Source of the DNA: an uncultured Pelagibacteraceae bacterium | Lineage (GTDB): Bacteria; Pseudomonadota; Alphaproteobacteria; Pelagibacterales; Pelagibacteraceae | Direction of reading: 5' to 3' | DNA length: 63,381 bases | NCBI GenBank assembly: GCA_902584685.1 | Contig: CACIAP010000005.1 | Location: 1-63,381 of the forward strand | Shown: in pieces, positions 47,926 to 57,020 of the stretch | How positions within the stretch are numbered: position 1 is the stretch's first letter | Layout: the number at the start of each line of letters is the position of its first letter | The notes under the pieces: model-generated | What the model saw: only the letters and a program-made list of their open reading frames with translations | The model's database searches: none | What the model was told of the DNA's origin: nothing | Made by a program: the position numbers and the translations under genes

Positions 47926-48585
47926 ATGACATTTTGCCTAAACGCCAAAATAATTAAGCCTGAAGATAAAAACATTAATAATGCTGTAATTTTGTTACAT
48001 GGTTATGGTGGGGATGGCAATGACATAGCCCCTGTAACAATTAATTGGAAAAGATTTTTACCAAATACTATCTTTATTTGTCCTGATGGACCAGAAACGT
48101 GCTCAATAAACCCCACAGGTTATCAATGGTTTGATTTAAACTCTGAAGACGAAGAATATATAACTAAAAAAGCATCAGAAGCAGAGAAAATATTAAAAGA
48201 ATTTATAGTTGAGATCAAAAATGAATTTAATTTACTAAATTCAAACATTTGTTTATCTGGTTTCAGTCAAGGATGTATGATGTCTATAAACGTCGGCTTA
48301 TCTGACAAAGAAAAATTTGCAGGGATTATAGGATTTTCAGGAAAAATAATTAACAGAAATGAATTGGGTAACAGAATTTTATCGAAACCTTCTACATTAT
48401 TAATTCACGGAGATCAAGATGAAATTGTGCCACCTGTGAATTTATTAGAAACGAAAGATTTTTTTGAGAGAAATAAAATTGATATAACAACGAAAATGTT
48501 AAAGGGATGTGGTCACAACATACCTGTTGAAGCGTCTAGTTTGGGCCTGACTTTTTTAAAAAAGATATTTAATATAAATTCTTAG
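47926..48585 (+). CDS. Phospholipase/carboxylesterase (alpha/beta hydrolase)
   Basis: 219-residue serine esterase of the acyl-protein thioesterase/carboxylesterase family. Elements: oxyanion region ILLHGYGGDGNDIAP, nucleophile elbow LSGFSQGCMMSINV, Asp in LIHGDQDEIVPPVN and catalytic His in KGCGHNIPVEA. No signal peptide. Natural substrate not known. Confidence 0.92.
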   Translation: MTFCLNAKIIKPEDKNINNAVILLHGYGGDGNDIAPVTINWKRFLPNTIFICPDGPETCSINPTGYQWFDLNSEDEEYITKKASEAEKILKEFIVEIKNEFNLLNSNICLSGFSQGCMMSINVGLSDKEKFAGIIGFSGKIINRNELGNRILSKPSTLLIHGDQDEIVPPVNLLETKDFFERNKIDITTKMLKGCGHNIPVEASSLGLTFLKKIFNINS

Positions 48586-48642
48586 TTTAATTAATTGACC
48601 CATTGAATTAAAATATTTTTTAGGTTAACTTATTAATAATTT

Positions 48643-49209
48643 ATGATGTTAAATAGTGACAATATGTCTTTAGAAAAGTGTCCTGCACTTGTTTTAAATG
48701 CAGACTATAGACCATTAAGTTATTACCCATTATCATTATGGAGCTGGCAAGATTCTATTAAATCAGTTTTTTTAAATAGGGTTTCTATTGTTAGTTATTA
48801 CGAAAGAGTAATTAGAAGCCCTTCGTTTAGTATGAAACTTCCAAGTGTGATTGCATTGAAAAGTTATATTAAACCGATGTCAAATCCAAATTTTACAAGA
48901 TTTAATGTTTTTCTCAGAGACAAATTTTCTTGTCAGTATTGTGGAAGCAGCAAAGAATTAACTTTCGATCATTTATTACCTAGATCAAAAGGTGGAAAAA
49001 CTAATTGGGATAACGTAGTAACTGCATGTTCATCTTGCAATGTAAAAAAAGGTGGAAGACTGCTTTCAAAATCAGGTATGACTTTGAACAAAATGCCTTA
49101 TCAACCATCAACTGAAGATCTACACAGAAATGGAAAAAATTTTCCTCCAAATTTCTTACATAAAAGTTGGATGGATTATCTATATTGGGATGTTGAATTA
49201 GAGCCTTAA
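48643..49209 (+). CDS. HNH endonuclease domain protein
   Basis: 188-residue protein with an HNH domain: SCQYCGSSKELTFDHLLPRS then GKTNWDNVVTACSSCNVKKG, providing two CxxC zinc pairs around the catalytic His. The N-terminus PALVLNADYRPLSYYPLSLW is typical of a widely conserved alphaproteobacterial HNH protein, not a mobile element nuclease. A second ATG seven codons in (MSLEKC) may be the true start. Function unknown; nothing around it suggests restriction or phage. Confidence 0.9.
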   Translation: MMLNSDNMSLEKCPALVLNADYRPLSYYPLSLWSWQDSIKSVFLNRVSIVSYYERVIRSPSFSMKLPSVIALKSYIKPMSNPNFTRFNVFLRDKFSCQYCGSSKELTFDHLLPRSKGGKTNWDNVVTACSSCNVKKGGRLLSKSGMTLNKMPYQPSTEDLHRNGKNFPPNFLHKSWMDYLYWDVELEP

Positions 49210-49210
49210 A

Positions 49211-49744
49211 TTAGATTTTTTCAGAAATATTGATCGCTATTCTTGATCCAGTTTTTATTACTTTGTCCATTACAGAGTATAAACCTTTTTTCGTTGCTCC
49301 TTCTTCGTATGCGATATCTTTATGATCAATTTCATCCTGTCTGAATTTTTTAATTTTTTCTCTTAATTTCTTTTCATCATCTTTTATCTGGTTAATTTGG
49401 TTTAGGTAATGTTCATCAATTACTTCCTCTACAGACGCAGTGCAAAGCATGGCAGCCTTTTTTCCTAATATTGTACTTCCAAACCCAAGACCCAATCCTA
49501 AAAGGTCCCATAAAGGTAAAAATTTAGTTGGACTTATATTCCTTTTTTTTATCTCATTTTCAAAAAATGAACAGTGTTCATCTTCGTGTTTTTTCATGTC
49601 TTCAATCTTTTTTTTTAAGGTCTCGTCTTTAATTATCGTATTTAATGCTAATAGCTGACCCTCATAAATTTTGATCGCTCCTCTTTCCCCAGCGTGATCA
49701 ACTCTAATGAATTCTTCTAATTTTTGTTTATTAGTTTTTTGCAT
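49211..49744 (-). CDS. coq7: 2-polyprenyl-3-methyl-6-methoxy-1,4-benzoquinone hydroxylase Coq7
   Basis: Di-iron hydroxylase of ubiquinone synthesis. Iron ligands appear in RVDHAGERGAIKIYEGQLLA, KKHEDEHCSFFENE, VEEVIDEHYLNQI and QDEIDHKDIAYEEGA. 177 residues, the compact bacterial form. It overlaps dsbB by 14 bases. Confidence 0.96.
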   Translation of the reverse strand: MQKTNKQKLEEFIRVDHAGERGAIKIYEGQLLALNTIIKDETLKKKIEDMKKHEDEHCSFFENEIKKRNISPTKFLPLWDLLGLGLGFGSTILGKKAAMLCTASVEEVIDEHYLNQINQIKDDEKKLREKIKKFRQDEIDHKDIAYEEGATKKGLYSVMDKVIKTGSRIAINISEKI

Positions 49745-50207
49745 AAGAATACAAATAATAAGAAAATGAGGAAATTACAAATGATAATATAAAATTTATA
49801 GTCGCAAGCGAAACTCCAAATACAGCAAAATTTACATTTCTACAGTCAGGATTTATAACACTTAAACTTTCAAGCAATTTACCCTCTTCCAAAATACTTA
49901 AATTATCGTCTGAACAATTAAAAATTGACTGGTATAATTCTTGTTCAATACCAACATGGTATCCAGATAATATCATGCTTATTAAAAAGGTTAAAAATAT
50001 ATAGATGCATATTTTTGTATTTGAAGGTTTAAAAAAACCAAAAAATCCAATTATCAAACCAAGAGCATAAGGCACTCTTTGATACTTGCATAAAATACAT
50101 GGTTTATATCCCAAAAAAAATTCTACAAAAAATGCGTAAAATATCGAAGTCACACACAGCAATATAATAAACAAATAAAATATCTTAAATTTTTTTTCTA
50201 AGGCCAT
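49731..50207 (-). CDS. DsbB-like disulfide bond formation protein
   Basis: 158-residue protein with four membrane helices. The quinone-linked CxxC is in GYKPCILCKYQRVPYAL; a second periplasmic Cys pair lies in FNCSDDNLSI and INPDCRNVNF. It would reoxidise a periplasmic thiol oxidase using ubiquinone, fitting its neighbour coq7. It sits 1 base after the DedA-like gene. Confidence 0.9.
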   Translation of the reverse strand: MALEKKFKIFYLFIILLCVTSIFYAFFVEFFLGYKPCILCKYQRVPYALGLIIGFFGFFKPSNTKICIYIFLTFLISMILSGYHVGIEQELYQSIFNCSDDNLSILEEGKLLESLSVINPDCRNVNFAVFGVSLATINFILSFVISSFSYYLYSYAKN

Positions 50208-50816
50208 CTAGGATGTAAATTTAATTAAGAAATTATATACAAAGAAAGCAACTATTACTAAAATAACAGATATTATTATTGAAACTGTAACTAGTTTTTT
50301 TTCAATTATTTTCTTCATAGCAGGTCCAAAATTTCCAATTAAAAATGCTATTAAAAAAAATCTAGAACCTCTTGTTAAAAAAGACACAATAACAAAATAG
50401 AAAAAATTGAAATGCACAAATCCACTTGTAATAGTGAGTAATTTAAATGGTACAGGTGTGAAACCAGCAATAGCCAACAAAGTTACCCAAGCTATTACAC
50501 CGCCTTCTGAGGACATTTTGTCTTTTAAAAAATTAGCATTATCAACACCATATAATTCAAATATTTTTACACCAATCTCATTAAAAAAAACGTAACCAAT
50601 AAAATATCCAAGGCATGCTCCCAAAACAGATCCAATAGTAGCAATTAGTGCAATTCTAACCCACCGAGCTCTCTTGGCAATGGTCATTGGTATAATAAAA
50701 ACATCAGGCGGTATTGGAAATATAAAACTTTCTATGAATGAGATAAAACCTAGAAAAAATTTTGATCTTTTATGACCTGCTAATTCAATTGATTTTCTAT
50801 ATATTTCTTTAAACAT
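50208..50816 (-). CDS. DedA/YqaA-family membrane protein
   Basis: 202 residues, about five membrane segments. Family features: ESFIFPIPPDVFIIPMTIAK, SVLGACLGYFIGYVFF, GFTPVPFKLLTITSGF and a Gly/Arg-rich FLTRGSRFFLIAFL. DedA-superfamily proteins recycle lipid carriers across the membrane; this YqaA subgroup is less characterised. Confidence 0.9.
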   Translation of the reverse strand: MFKEIYRKSIELAGHKRSKFFLGFISFIESFIFPIPPDVFIIPMTIAKRARWVRIALIATIGSVLGACLGYFIGYVFFNEIGVKIFELYGVDNANFLKDKMSSEGGVIAWVTLLAIAGFTPVPFKLLTITSGFVHFNFFYFVIVSFLTRGSRFFLIAFLIGNFGPAMKKIIEKKLVTVSIIISVILVIVAFFVYNFLIKFTS

Positions 50817-50865
50817 ACTAAATTTGTTTTTATACTATAATTATAAAAATGAAATTATTAATATT

Positions 50866-50952
50866 GGGCGAATGGCGGAACTGGTAGACGCGTTGGACTC
50901 AAAATCCAATAGTAGCAATACTGTGAGAGTTCGATTCTCTCTTTGCCCACCA
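50866..50952 (+). tRNA. tRNA-Leu (anticodon CAA)
   Basis: Cloverleaf reads cleanly: acceptor GGGCGAA/TTTGCCC, anticodon stem TTGGA/TCCAA with loop CTCAAAA (anticodon CAA, codon UUG), a long variable arm as expected for Leu, T arm with GTTCGATTC, discriminator A and an encoded CCA end at 50950-50952. The next gene begins 4 bases further on. Confidence 0.97.
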
Positions 50953-50956
50953 TTTT

Positions 50957-52645
50957 ATGAAAATAGAAAACATAAATAGTTTAGTAGAACTTTATTTTAA
51001 AAAATACGATGAAATTAAAAACAAAAAAGGTCCACCTTTTTTATTTGGATTAAGTTCAAAAGATAAAAACTATTCGTTAAATTGGAATGAAGTAACATTA
51101 AAGATTAAAAGTTTAACAACTTTTCTACAAGACTATATTACCCCTAGAGATAGATGTGTATTATTGTCTGAGAATAGACCACAATGGTTAATTGCTGATA
51201 TTGCAATAATGAATTCTGGAGGTGTAACAGTGCCATTATTTACCACTTACTCAGACTCAGACTATGAATATATAATTAATGATTGTGGACCAAAGGTTTG
51301 TATAGTTTCAAATAAATTACAATATGAAAAAATAGAAAAATTTTTAAATGACAAGATTAAGATAATTTCTATTGATAAATTTACAAATCAAATTGAAAAC
51401 TTTTCAGAAATATTTAAAAAAACAAATTTAACTAATAAAAATTATAATAATAAAATAAAAAGAAACGACTTAGCTTGTATAATCTATACCTCTGGTACGA
51501 CAGGTAAACCAAAAGGAGTAATGCTAAGTCATGGTGGAATTCTTTCAAATTGCGAGGGGGCTTTAGAAATATTAGCTTCTATTGTCAAAAAGAAAAAACC
51601 AGTTTTTTTGACATGGTTACCTCTTTCACATTCGTACGAACATACCGTCCAATTCGTTCAAATTTCTCTGGGGGCAAAAGTTTATTATGCTGAAAGCCTA
51701 GATAAACTAATTCCTAACATGTCAGTGGCGAAACCAACCATCATGACCGCTGTCCCAAGATTTTATCAAAATTTATATAACAAAATTTCTTTAAATTTTT
51801 CTAAACTGGAGGGGTTAAAAAAAAAACTAATAACGAACACTCTTAAACTTGGCACAAAAAAACTTAAAAAAGAAAACCTAAATTTTGGTGAAAAAATATC
51901 TAATTTTTTATGTGAAATTTTAATCAGGAAAAAGATCAAAAAACAGTTTGGTGGAGAGTTACAAGCGTTTGTTTCAGGTGGTGGTGCTCTTGACCAAAAA
52001 ATTGGAGAATTTTTGAATTCTATTGGATTACCTACATTACAAGGATATGGACTGACCGAAGCTTCTCCAGTCGTTAGCTGTAACGTTCCAGGAAATATTC
52101 AAATTGAGACTGTAGGACCTCCATTTAAAACCAATGAAGTTAAAATTTCAAACGATGGTGAAATATTAGTAAAAGGGGAAAACGTTATGCTTGGATATTG
52201 GAATAAAAAAGGTGAAACCAATGAAGTTTTAAAAGAAGGATGGTTGCATACAGGTGATATAGGAGAGTTCACCAAAGAAGGAAATTTGAAAATAACTGAT
52301 AGAAAAAAAGAAATCATTGTAAATTTAGGTGGTGATAACATTTCTCCATCTAAAATTGAAAATTTACTTTGTTTAAATGAAAAAATTAAACAAAGTTTAG
52401 TTTATGGAGATAAAAAAACATATTTAGTTGCATTAATTGTAAGTGATAACGATGAAAATAGATCAGAAATTAATTTATACATCGAAAATTTAAATAAAAA
52501 CTTACAAACAATAGAAAAAGTTAAAAAAATAAAAATTATTAAAGAGGAATTTACAATTGAAAATGGAATGTTAACACCAACTTTAAAATTAAAAAGAAAA
52601 AAAATTTTAGAAAAATATAAAAAAGATTTAGAAAAACTTTATTAA
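50957..52645 (+). CDS. Long-chain acyl-CoA synthetase (AMP-forming)
   Basis: Activates fatty acids to acyl-CoA. 562 residues with the AMP-binding signature LACIIYTSGTTGKPKGVMLS, the linker motif GYGLTEASPVVSCN and KEGWLHTGDIGEFTKEGNLK, and DRKKEIIVNLGGDNISP. No membrane segments. It follows tRNA-Leu closely. Chain-length preference cannot be read from the sequence. Confidence 0.92.
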   Translation: MKIENINSLVELYFKKYDEIKNKKGPPFLFGLSSKDKNYSLNWNEVTLKIKSLTTFLQDYITPRDRCVLLSENRPQWLIADIAIMNSGGVTVPLFTTYSDSDYEYIINDCGPKVCIVSNKLQYEKIEKFLNDKIKIISIDKFTNQIENFSEIFKKTNLTNKNYNNKIKRNDLACIIYTSGTTGKPKGVMLSHGGILSNCEGALEILASIVKKKKPVFLTWLPLSHSYEHTVQFVQISLGAKVYYAESLDKLIPNMSVAKPTIMTAVPRFYQNLYNKISLNFSKLEGLKKKLITNTLKLGTKKLKKENLNFGEKISNFLCEILIRKKIKKQFGGELQAFVSGGGALDQKIGEFLNSIGLPTLQGYGLTEASPVVSCNVPGNIQIETVGPPFKTNEVKISNDGEILVKGENVMLGYWNKKGETNEVLKEGWLHTGDIGEFTKEGNLKITDRKKEIIVNLGGDNISPSKIENLLCLNEKIKQSLVYGDKKTYLVALIVSDNDENRSEINLYIENLNKNLQTIEKVKKIKIIKEEFTIENGMLTPTLKLKRKKILEKYKKDLEKLY

Positions 52646-52767
52646 ATTTAACAAATAAAGTTGATTATAATGCGCATAAACACTATTCTTTTTTAACATT
52701 TAACATTTATAAAATTAAATTTAATTTTTTACTTCCTTAATGAATTAATTAATAACTAATTAAATGT

Positions 52768-52837
52768 TTGACATAACAAAAGAAAATATTTAAAAATTAA
52801 CTTATAACGAATCAAAAAGATTCGTAACAACAGGGAG
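52768..52837 (+). promoter_or_regulatory. Leader of the tiny basic gene: -35, hairpin and strong ribosome binding site
   Basis: A consensus TTGACA at 52768-52773 is followed by an A+T-rich -10 candidate (TAAAAA, 52791-52796, 17-base spacer). Downstream, ACGAATC (52807-52813) and GATTCGT (52819-52825) form a perfect 7-bp hairpin with an AAAAA loop, and GGGAG (52833-52837) is a strong Shine-Dalgarno 6 bases before the ATG. The rest of 52646-52767 shows nothing else. Confidence 0.55.
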
Positions 52838-52843
52838 CTAAAG

Positions 52844-52915
52844 ATGGCTAAACGAAGAAAAAAAGCTAAGAAAAAAGCTAAGAAAAAAGCAAAAAAAAGA
52901 AGAAGAAGAAGATAA
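52844..52915 (+). CDS. Tiny poly-Lys/Arg/Ala protein (23 aa)
   Basis: An ATG at 52844 with an excellent ribosome binding site opens 23 residues, MAKRRKKAKKKAKK and then KAKK and five Arg, ending TAA at 52913-52915. Every residue is Met, Ala, Lys or Arg, net charge about +18. The AKKK repeat resembles the tails of bacterial histone H1-like proteins, so binding to nucleic acid (nucleoid or ribosome) is a reasonable guess, but no family is assigned. It has its own leader and strong terminator, so it looks like an independent, well-expressed transcript rather than a chance frame. Confidence 0.72.
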   Translation: MAKRRKKAKKKAKKKAKKRRRRR

Positions 52916-52927
52916 GTTTTCTTTTTT

Positions 52928-52970
52928 AAAAACGCTTCTCATAACGTTTGTGTGAGAAGCGTTTTTTTTT
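52928..52970 (+). terminator. Strong intrinsic terminator after the tiny basic gene
   Basis: AAAAACGCTTCTCA (52928-52941) pairs perfectly over 14 bp with TGAGAAGCGTTTTT (52953-52966), with an 11-base loop and a T run to 52970. This is the strongest hairpin in the window. On the minus strand the same stem lies just after the carD stop (52969) with five T, so it may also end the carD operon. Confidence 0.93.
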
Positions 52971-53838
52971 ACTCCTCTTCTTGAACGTTTTCTAAATTCT
53001 CTGGTTCCTGAGTATCTTGGCTTGGTTGCGGATTAGTTGGTGCTTTTTTTTCCAAGTTTTGCTGACTTTTCTCTAGATTTCTTTTCAAAGCTTTATCTAG
53101 TTTTTTTTGGGTATCCTCGAGAGATAAATTTAATATTATTTGAAATTCTGTTAATATTCTTTCGTATGCTTTCTCAAATAATTGCCTCTCACTATATGAT
53201 TGATCAATCATAATATCGTCACCCTTATTTAAATCTCTAACCACTTCAGCGAGTTCATAGATTTTTCCAGATGTAATTTTTTGTTCATATTCCTGAGCTC
53301 TTCTACTCCACATTGATCTTTTAATTTTTGGCTTACCTTTTAAAATTGAGATAGATTTGTTTACTTGATTAATTGTAGACAATGGTCTTAAGTGTGATTG
53401 TTTATTAATTGGTAATAATCCAGTTGCCTTATCTTTTTCAAATTTTATATCGTAACACTGTACATCTATACCACCTATCGTTTTTGAGCTTACCGATAAA
53501 ATTTGCCCCACACCATGTTTCGGATAAACGATATAATCTTTTTGTTTAAATTGTTTTTTCTCTGTTTCCTGTTTTTTTATTTTAACTATTTCTGGTTTTT
53601 GATCTTGGCTTTTTGTAAGACGTAAATTTTCAACATTTTTCGGTTTAGATAAATTTACATTAGCTTTTTGTTTTAAAGATCCTTTACTGATTTGTTTAAG
53701 TTTTGGCCTACCCAACTTATTTCTTACTTTTATTGTTTTAGATTTTTTAGCTACTGTTTTAGCTTTCTTTTTTGGCAGGACTTTTTTCTTCTTCTTAAAT
53801 GTTTTCTTTAAAATACTTTTCAAATTTATTTTCTTCAT
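52969..53838 (-). CDS. CarD-family transcription regulator with basic N-terminal extension
   Basis: RNA polymerase-binding regulator that stabilises open promoters. The CarD core is residues about 95-260 ([20 protein letters not shown], then [18 protein letters not shown] and [18 protein letters not shown]). It is preceded by about 95 residues of Lys-rich low-complexity sequence ([20 protein letters not shown]) and followed by a Gln/Glu-rich tail. The normal alphaproteobacterial protein is about 170 residues; this one is 289. The start at 53838 overlaps fdxA by 44 bases, so a downstream non-ATG start is possible. Confidence 0.88.
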   Translation of the reverse strand: MKKINLKSILKKTFKKKKKVLPKKKAKTVAKKSKTIKVRNKLGRPKLKQISKGSLKQKANVNLSKPKNVENLRLTKSQDQKPEIVKIKKQETEKKQFKQKDYIVYPKHGVGQILSVSSKTIGGIDVQCYDIKFEKDKATGLLPINKQSHLRPLSTINQVNKSISILKGKPKIKRSMWSRRAQEYEQKITSGKIYELAEVVRDLNKGDDIMIDQSYSERQLFEKAYERILTEFQIILNLSLEDTQKKLDKALKRNLEKSQQNLEKKAPTNPQPSQDTQEPENLENVQEEE

Positions 53839-54121
53839 TCTTATATTTTTCGTTATCTATTGGTGGATCTTTTTTTTCTGATATGTTTGGCCATATTTCT
53901 GAATATTTTTTGTTTAGTTCTAGCCATTTCTCACTTCCTTCTTCTGTATCAGGTTTGATCGCATCAACCGGACACTCGGGTTCGCAAACGCCACAATCTA
54001 TACACTCATCCGGTTTAATTACAAGCATATTTTTTCCCTCGTAAAAACAATCAACTGGACATACCTCAACGCAATCCATTAATTTACATTTAATACACTT
54101 GTCATTTACTATGTAAGTCAT
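53795..54121 (-). CDS. fdxA: 7Fe ferredoxin FdxA
   Basis: Electron carrier with one [3Fe-4S] and one [4Fe-4S] cluster. Ligand cysteines: [21 protein letters not shown] and [16 protein letters not shown]. 108 residues, ending FEKYFKENI, which matches the conserved FdxA C-terminus, so the whole frame is genuine despite the overlap with carD. The helicase-fdxA-carD order is typical for alphaproteobacteria. Confidence 0.97.
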   Translation of the reverse strand: MTYIVNDKCIKCKLMDCVEVCPVDCFYEGKNMLVIKPDECIDCGVCEPECPVDAIKPDTEEGSEKWLELNKKYSEIWPNISEKKDPPIDNEKYKNEENKFEKYFKENI

Positions 54122-54543
54122 TATTTGTTATTCAGTACTTTGACCTTAGTTTCACCTAATATCTTATCATCTAAATAAAGCAACCCAGCTAAACGTCTCA
54201 TAAGGTTATTTTCGTAAATATCAGATTTTCCATCTGATAATATTATTCTCCATAAAGTTTCAACAATTATAATTTTATTTTCAAAACTTAATGACTTTAC
54301 GTCGCTAGTAAATGCTTGAATATGATTTGAGTCATTTTCTTTTTGTTCTGCCTTTGAAACAATATCATCTAGGTTATCTAAGTCAGGGTATAATTTCTTC
54401 ACTGTCTTCTTAATTATTTCCTTTTCTTCGGACGTATAATTTTCATCTATTTTAGCCGCATGAATTAAAAGACAAGCAATGTTAATAGACTCTTCATTTG
54501 TGTCATTTTTTTCGTTGTTATTTTTAAAAAATTTAAATATCAT
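54121..54543 (-). CDS. TerB-like domain protein
   Basis: 140 residues, all helical. [20 protein letters not shown] and [20 protein letters not shown] are the two repeats of the TerB/DjlA-like helical domain with their acidic metal-binding turns (DENYTSEE and DGKSDIYE). It lies between the helicase and fdxA, where relatives usually have an S4 RNA-binding gene. Overlaps the helicase by 4 bases. Function unknown. Confidence 0.85.
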   Translation of the reverse strand: MIFKFFKNNNEKNDTNEESINIACLLIHAAKIDENYTSEEKEIIKKTVKKLYPDLDNLDDIVSKAEQKENDSNHIQAFTSDVKSLSFENKIIIVETLWRIILSDGKSDIYENNLMRRLAGLLYLDDKILGETKVKVLNNK

Positions 54544-57020
54544 TTTAAATCTAATTGTTTTAATGCTTCAAAGGGATTATCTTTTTTGATCTTTAAATCT
54601 AAACTCTTTTTTATCTTTTTAAAAGGTTTATATTTAAAAAACGTTTCATTTTTTTCATCAAAAACTTTATATCCCATTAGTTTTATGATTTTTACAAAAC
54701 TTTCTTTGTTACAACCTAATAAATTTAACATTTTAGGTATTAATTTAATTTTGTCTGATTTACTTTCATTTGAGTTAATTATTTCAATAAATAATCTTTC
54801 TAAAATATCAATTCTAACAAAATAGCTATCAAATTTTTCAAATCCACATAAAAGCATAAATTTTTTATTTTTATATTTACTGTCATTCACAAAATTTAAT
54901 CCAAAAGTAGGAGGAAATAAATTTAAGTCTTCTCCGTTAAAATTCTTCCAAAGTAAAATTCTCAAAGAGACAACGCTAGGTTTAAAAAGTTTGAACAAAA
55001 ATATATGATATCTTCCAAATTTTACGCCTAAATCCCTGAGTGTTTTTCTTTCATCCTGGCTTAAATTTTTAATTATATCTACAACTTCCTCTCTTTTTAC
55101 AACGCCATTATTTTCGTATAATTGATAAGATAAAGCTCTTATTTGAGCATTTGCTGAATTTATACTCTTAAGTTTTAATAAACTATCTAGCTCACCAATA
55201 ATTTTTGTATCTAGCCATTTTTTCAAAAAAGAATGAAGTTTAAATTTTTCATCATTTTCAACAATGTCATCGATGATTAAATTAAGTTCTGGAGAAAGAT
55301 AATCTGTACCTTTAGCAAGCATTGCTATAGGAAAGTTTTTCCAATAAATTTTGCTATCATCTTTTAATTTAATTTGTTTTCCTTCAATTATTTGATTGAT
55401 TCTTTTTGAAATTTCAGGGTTAACATTTTGTCTTGCAGCTTTTTTTAAAGATTTTATGTCAGTTTCTAAATCGCCAACTTTAAAATCTAATTCAAGTTTT
55501 AGACCTTTTAAATTTCCAATGAATTGATTGTTGATCAAAACCTTTCCTTCATTTTCAATTTTTGTATCAAAAGAGATATCTTGTTTTAAACCTCTTGCAA
55601 GAACACTTGCTCGTTTATCTATAAAACTCTTAGTAAGTTCTTCATGCAATCTATCAGACAATTTGTCCTCTAAAGATTTTGTTCTTTTTACCCAATAGTC
55701 TTGATTTTCTACCCACCCATTTTTGTTAGAAACATAAGACCATGTTCTAACATTGGCAATCCTATTAGATATAGAATCTACATTACCGTCAACTTTATCT
55801 AAAATTGAAAGTTGTTCCTTCATGTATTTATTTGAAATTTTTCCTGTTTTTTCTCTTAAAAAATTAAATACTTTTCCGATTACTTCTAAATGATTTCCAT
55901 AAGTTTTTTTTACAAAATCAGGTATTTGACAACATTCCCATAATAATTTTAATTCATTCTCATTATTATAAATTTGTAATTTTTCAGTATCTTTTAAAAT
56001 ATACTTTAAAACTTTTTCATCCTCACACTCTGAAATTCTTTTAAGCCAAGGTTTATTTGGCTTTTCCTCTAAGGACTTAATTAGTGATTGTCCATTTTTA
56101 AAATTTAAATTTGGATTCCTCCAAAAAATTGTATTGATGTCGTCAATTTTGTGGGTTTCAAGTAATTCAATTTCTTCTGGACTTATCTCACCACACTCAC
56201 CTGTAATACCAAACGAACCATCATTAAGATATCTACCTGCTCTTCCAGCAATCTGCGCAATTTCGGAAAGTCTTAGTCTTCTAATTTTTTTTCCGTCAAA
56301 TTTTTTTATACTTGAGAAAAAAACATTGTTTAAATCCATGTTTATTCCCATACCAATTGCATCAGTTGCAACAAGATAGTCAACGTCACCAGACTGATAT
56401 AGACTTACTTGGGAATTTCTTGTTTTGGGACTTAAAGAACCCATTACAATTGCAGCACCACCCTTTTGACGTCTTATTAATTCTGCAATTGCATAAACTT
56501 CCTCGGCTGAAAATGCAATTATCACACTTTTTCTCTCTATACGAGAGATTTTTTTGTGACCAGAGTAAGTTAATTTAGATAATCTTTTTCTATCGATATA
56601 TTCAATATCCCCATCTAATTTATCAATAATATTTTTCATTGAATTTGATCCCATGAACATTGTTAGTTTTTCACCTCTTAAATTCAATAATCTGTCAGTG
56701 AAAATATGACCTCTTTCATGGTCAGAACACATTTGAATTTCGTCTATTCCGACGAATTCTAAATCTTTTTCTATAGGCATAGACTCTACAGTACAAAAAA
56801 AATACTTAGCGTTTGGAGGTATTATTTTTTCTTCACCTGTTATTAACGCAACTTTATTTGGATCAGTTTTTTTAACAACTTTATCATAAACTTCTCTCGC
56901 TAAAAGCCTCAAGGGAAAACCTATCATCCCAGAGCTAAAAGAGAGCATTGTCTCAATAGCTAGAAAGGTTTTTCCTGTGTTGGTAGGTCCTAGAACAGCA
57001 GTTATTTTATTTTTCGTCAT
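54540..57020 (-). CDS. Suv3-like ATP-dependent RNA helicase
   Basis: Superfamily 2 helicase related to mitochondrial Suv3. 826 residues: Walker A in ITAVLGPTNTGKTFLAIETM, DEIQ box (FVGIDEIQMCSDHERG), motif VI in SEIAQIAGRAGRYLNDGSFG; the long C-terminal half (about 350-826) has the Suv3-type helical region with no known catalytic motifs. It acts on structured RNA, possibly with the PNPase encoded in this window. Leads the helicase-TerB-fdxA-carD run. Confidence 0.92.
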   Translation of the reverse strand: MTKNKITAVLGPTNTGKTFLAIETMLSFSSGMIGFPLRLLAREVYDKVVKKTDPNKVALITGEEKIIPPNAKYFFCTVESMPIEKDLEFVGIDEIQMCSDHERGHIFTDRLLNLRGEKLTMFMGSNSMKNIIDKLDGDIEYIDRKRLSKLTYSGHKKISRIERKSVIIAFSAEEVYAIAELIRRQKGGAAIVMGSLSPKTRNSQVSLYQSGDVDYLVATDAIGMGINMDLNNVFFSSIKKFDGKKIRRLRLSEIAQIAGRAGRYLNDGSFGITGECGEISPEEIELLETHKIDDINTIFWRNPNLNFKNGQSLIKSLEEKPNKPWLKRISECEDEKVLKYILKDTEKLQIYNNENELKLLWECCQIPDFVKKTYGNHLEVIGKVFNFLREKTGKISNKYMKEQLSILDKVDGNVDSISNRIANVRTWSYVSNKNGWVENQDYWVKRTKSLEDKLSDRLHEELTKSFIDKRASVLARGLKQDISFDTKIENEGKVLINNQFIGNLKGLKLELDFKVGDLETDIKSLKKAARQNVNPEISKRINQIIEGKQIKLKDDSKIYWKNFPIAMLAKGTDYLSPELNLIIDDIVENDEKFKLHSFLKKWLDTKIIGELDSLLKLKSINSANAQIRALSYQLYENNGVVKREEVVDIIKNLSQDERKTLRDLGVKFGRYHIFLFKLFKPSVVSLRILLWKNFNGEDLNLFPPTFGLNFVNDSKYKNKKFMLLCGFEKFDSYFVRIDILERLFIEIINSNESKSDKIKLIPKMLNLLGCNKESFVKIIKLMGYKVFDEKNETFFKYKPFKKIKKSLDLKIKKDNPFEALKQLDLK

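Noticed and set aside
48643..49209. HNH protein as part of a mobile element or restriction system
   Set aside because: No methylase, integrase, repeats or compositional break nearby; it resembles a widespread chromosomal alphaproteobacterial HNH protein.
52844..52915. Tiny basic frame as a mere A-rich artefact
   Set aside because: Leader hairpin, strong Shine-Dalgarno and dedicated terminator make chance unlikely, so it was kept as a gene at moderate confidence.
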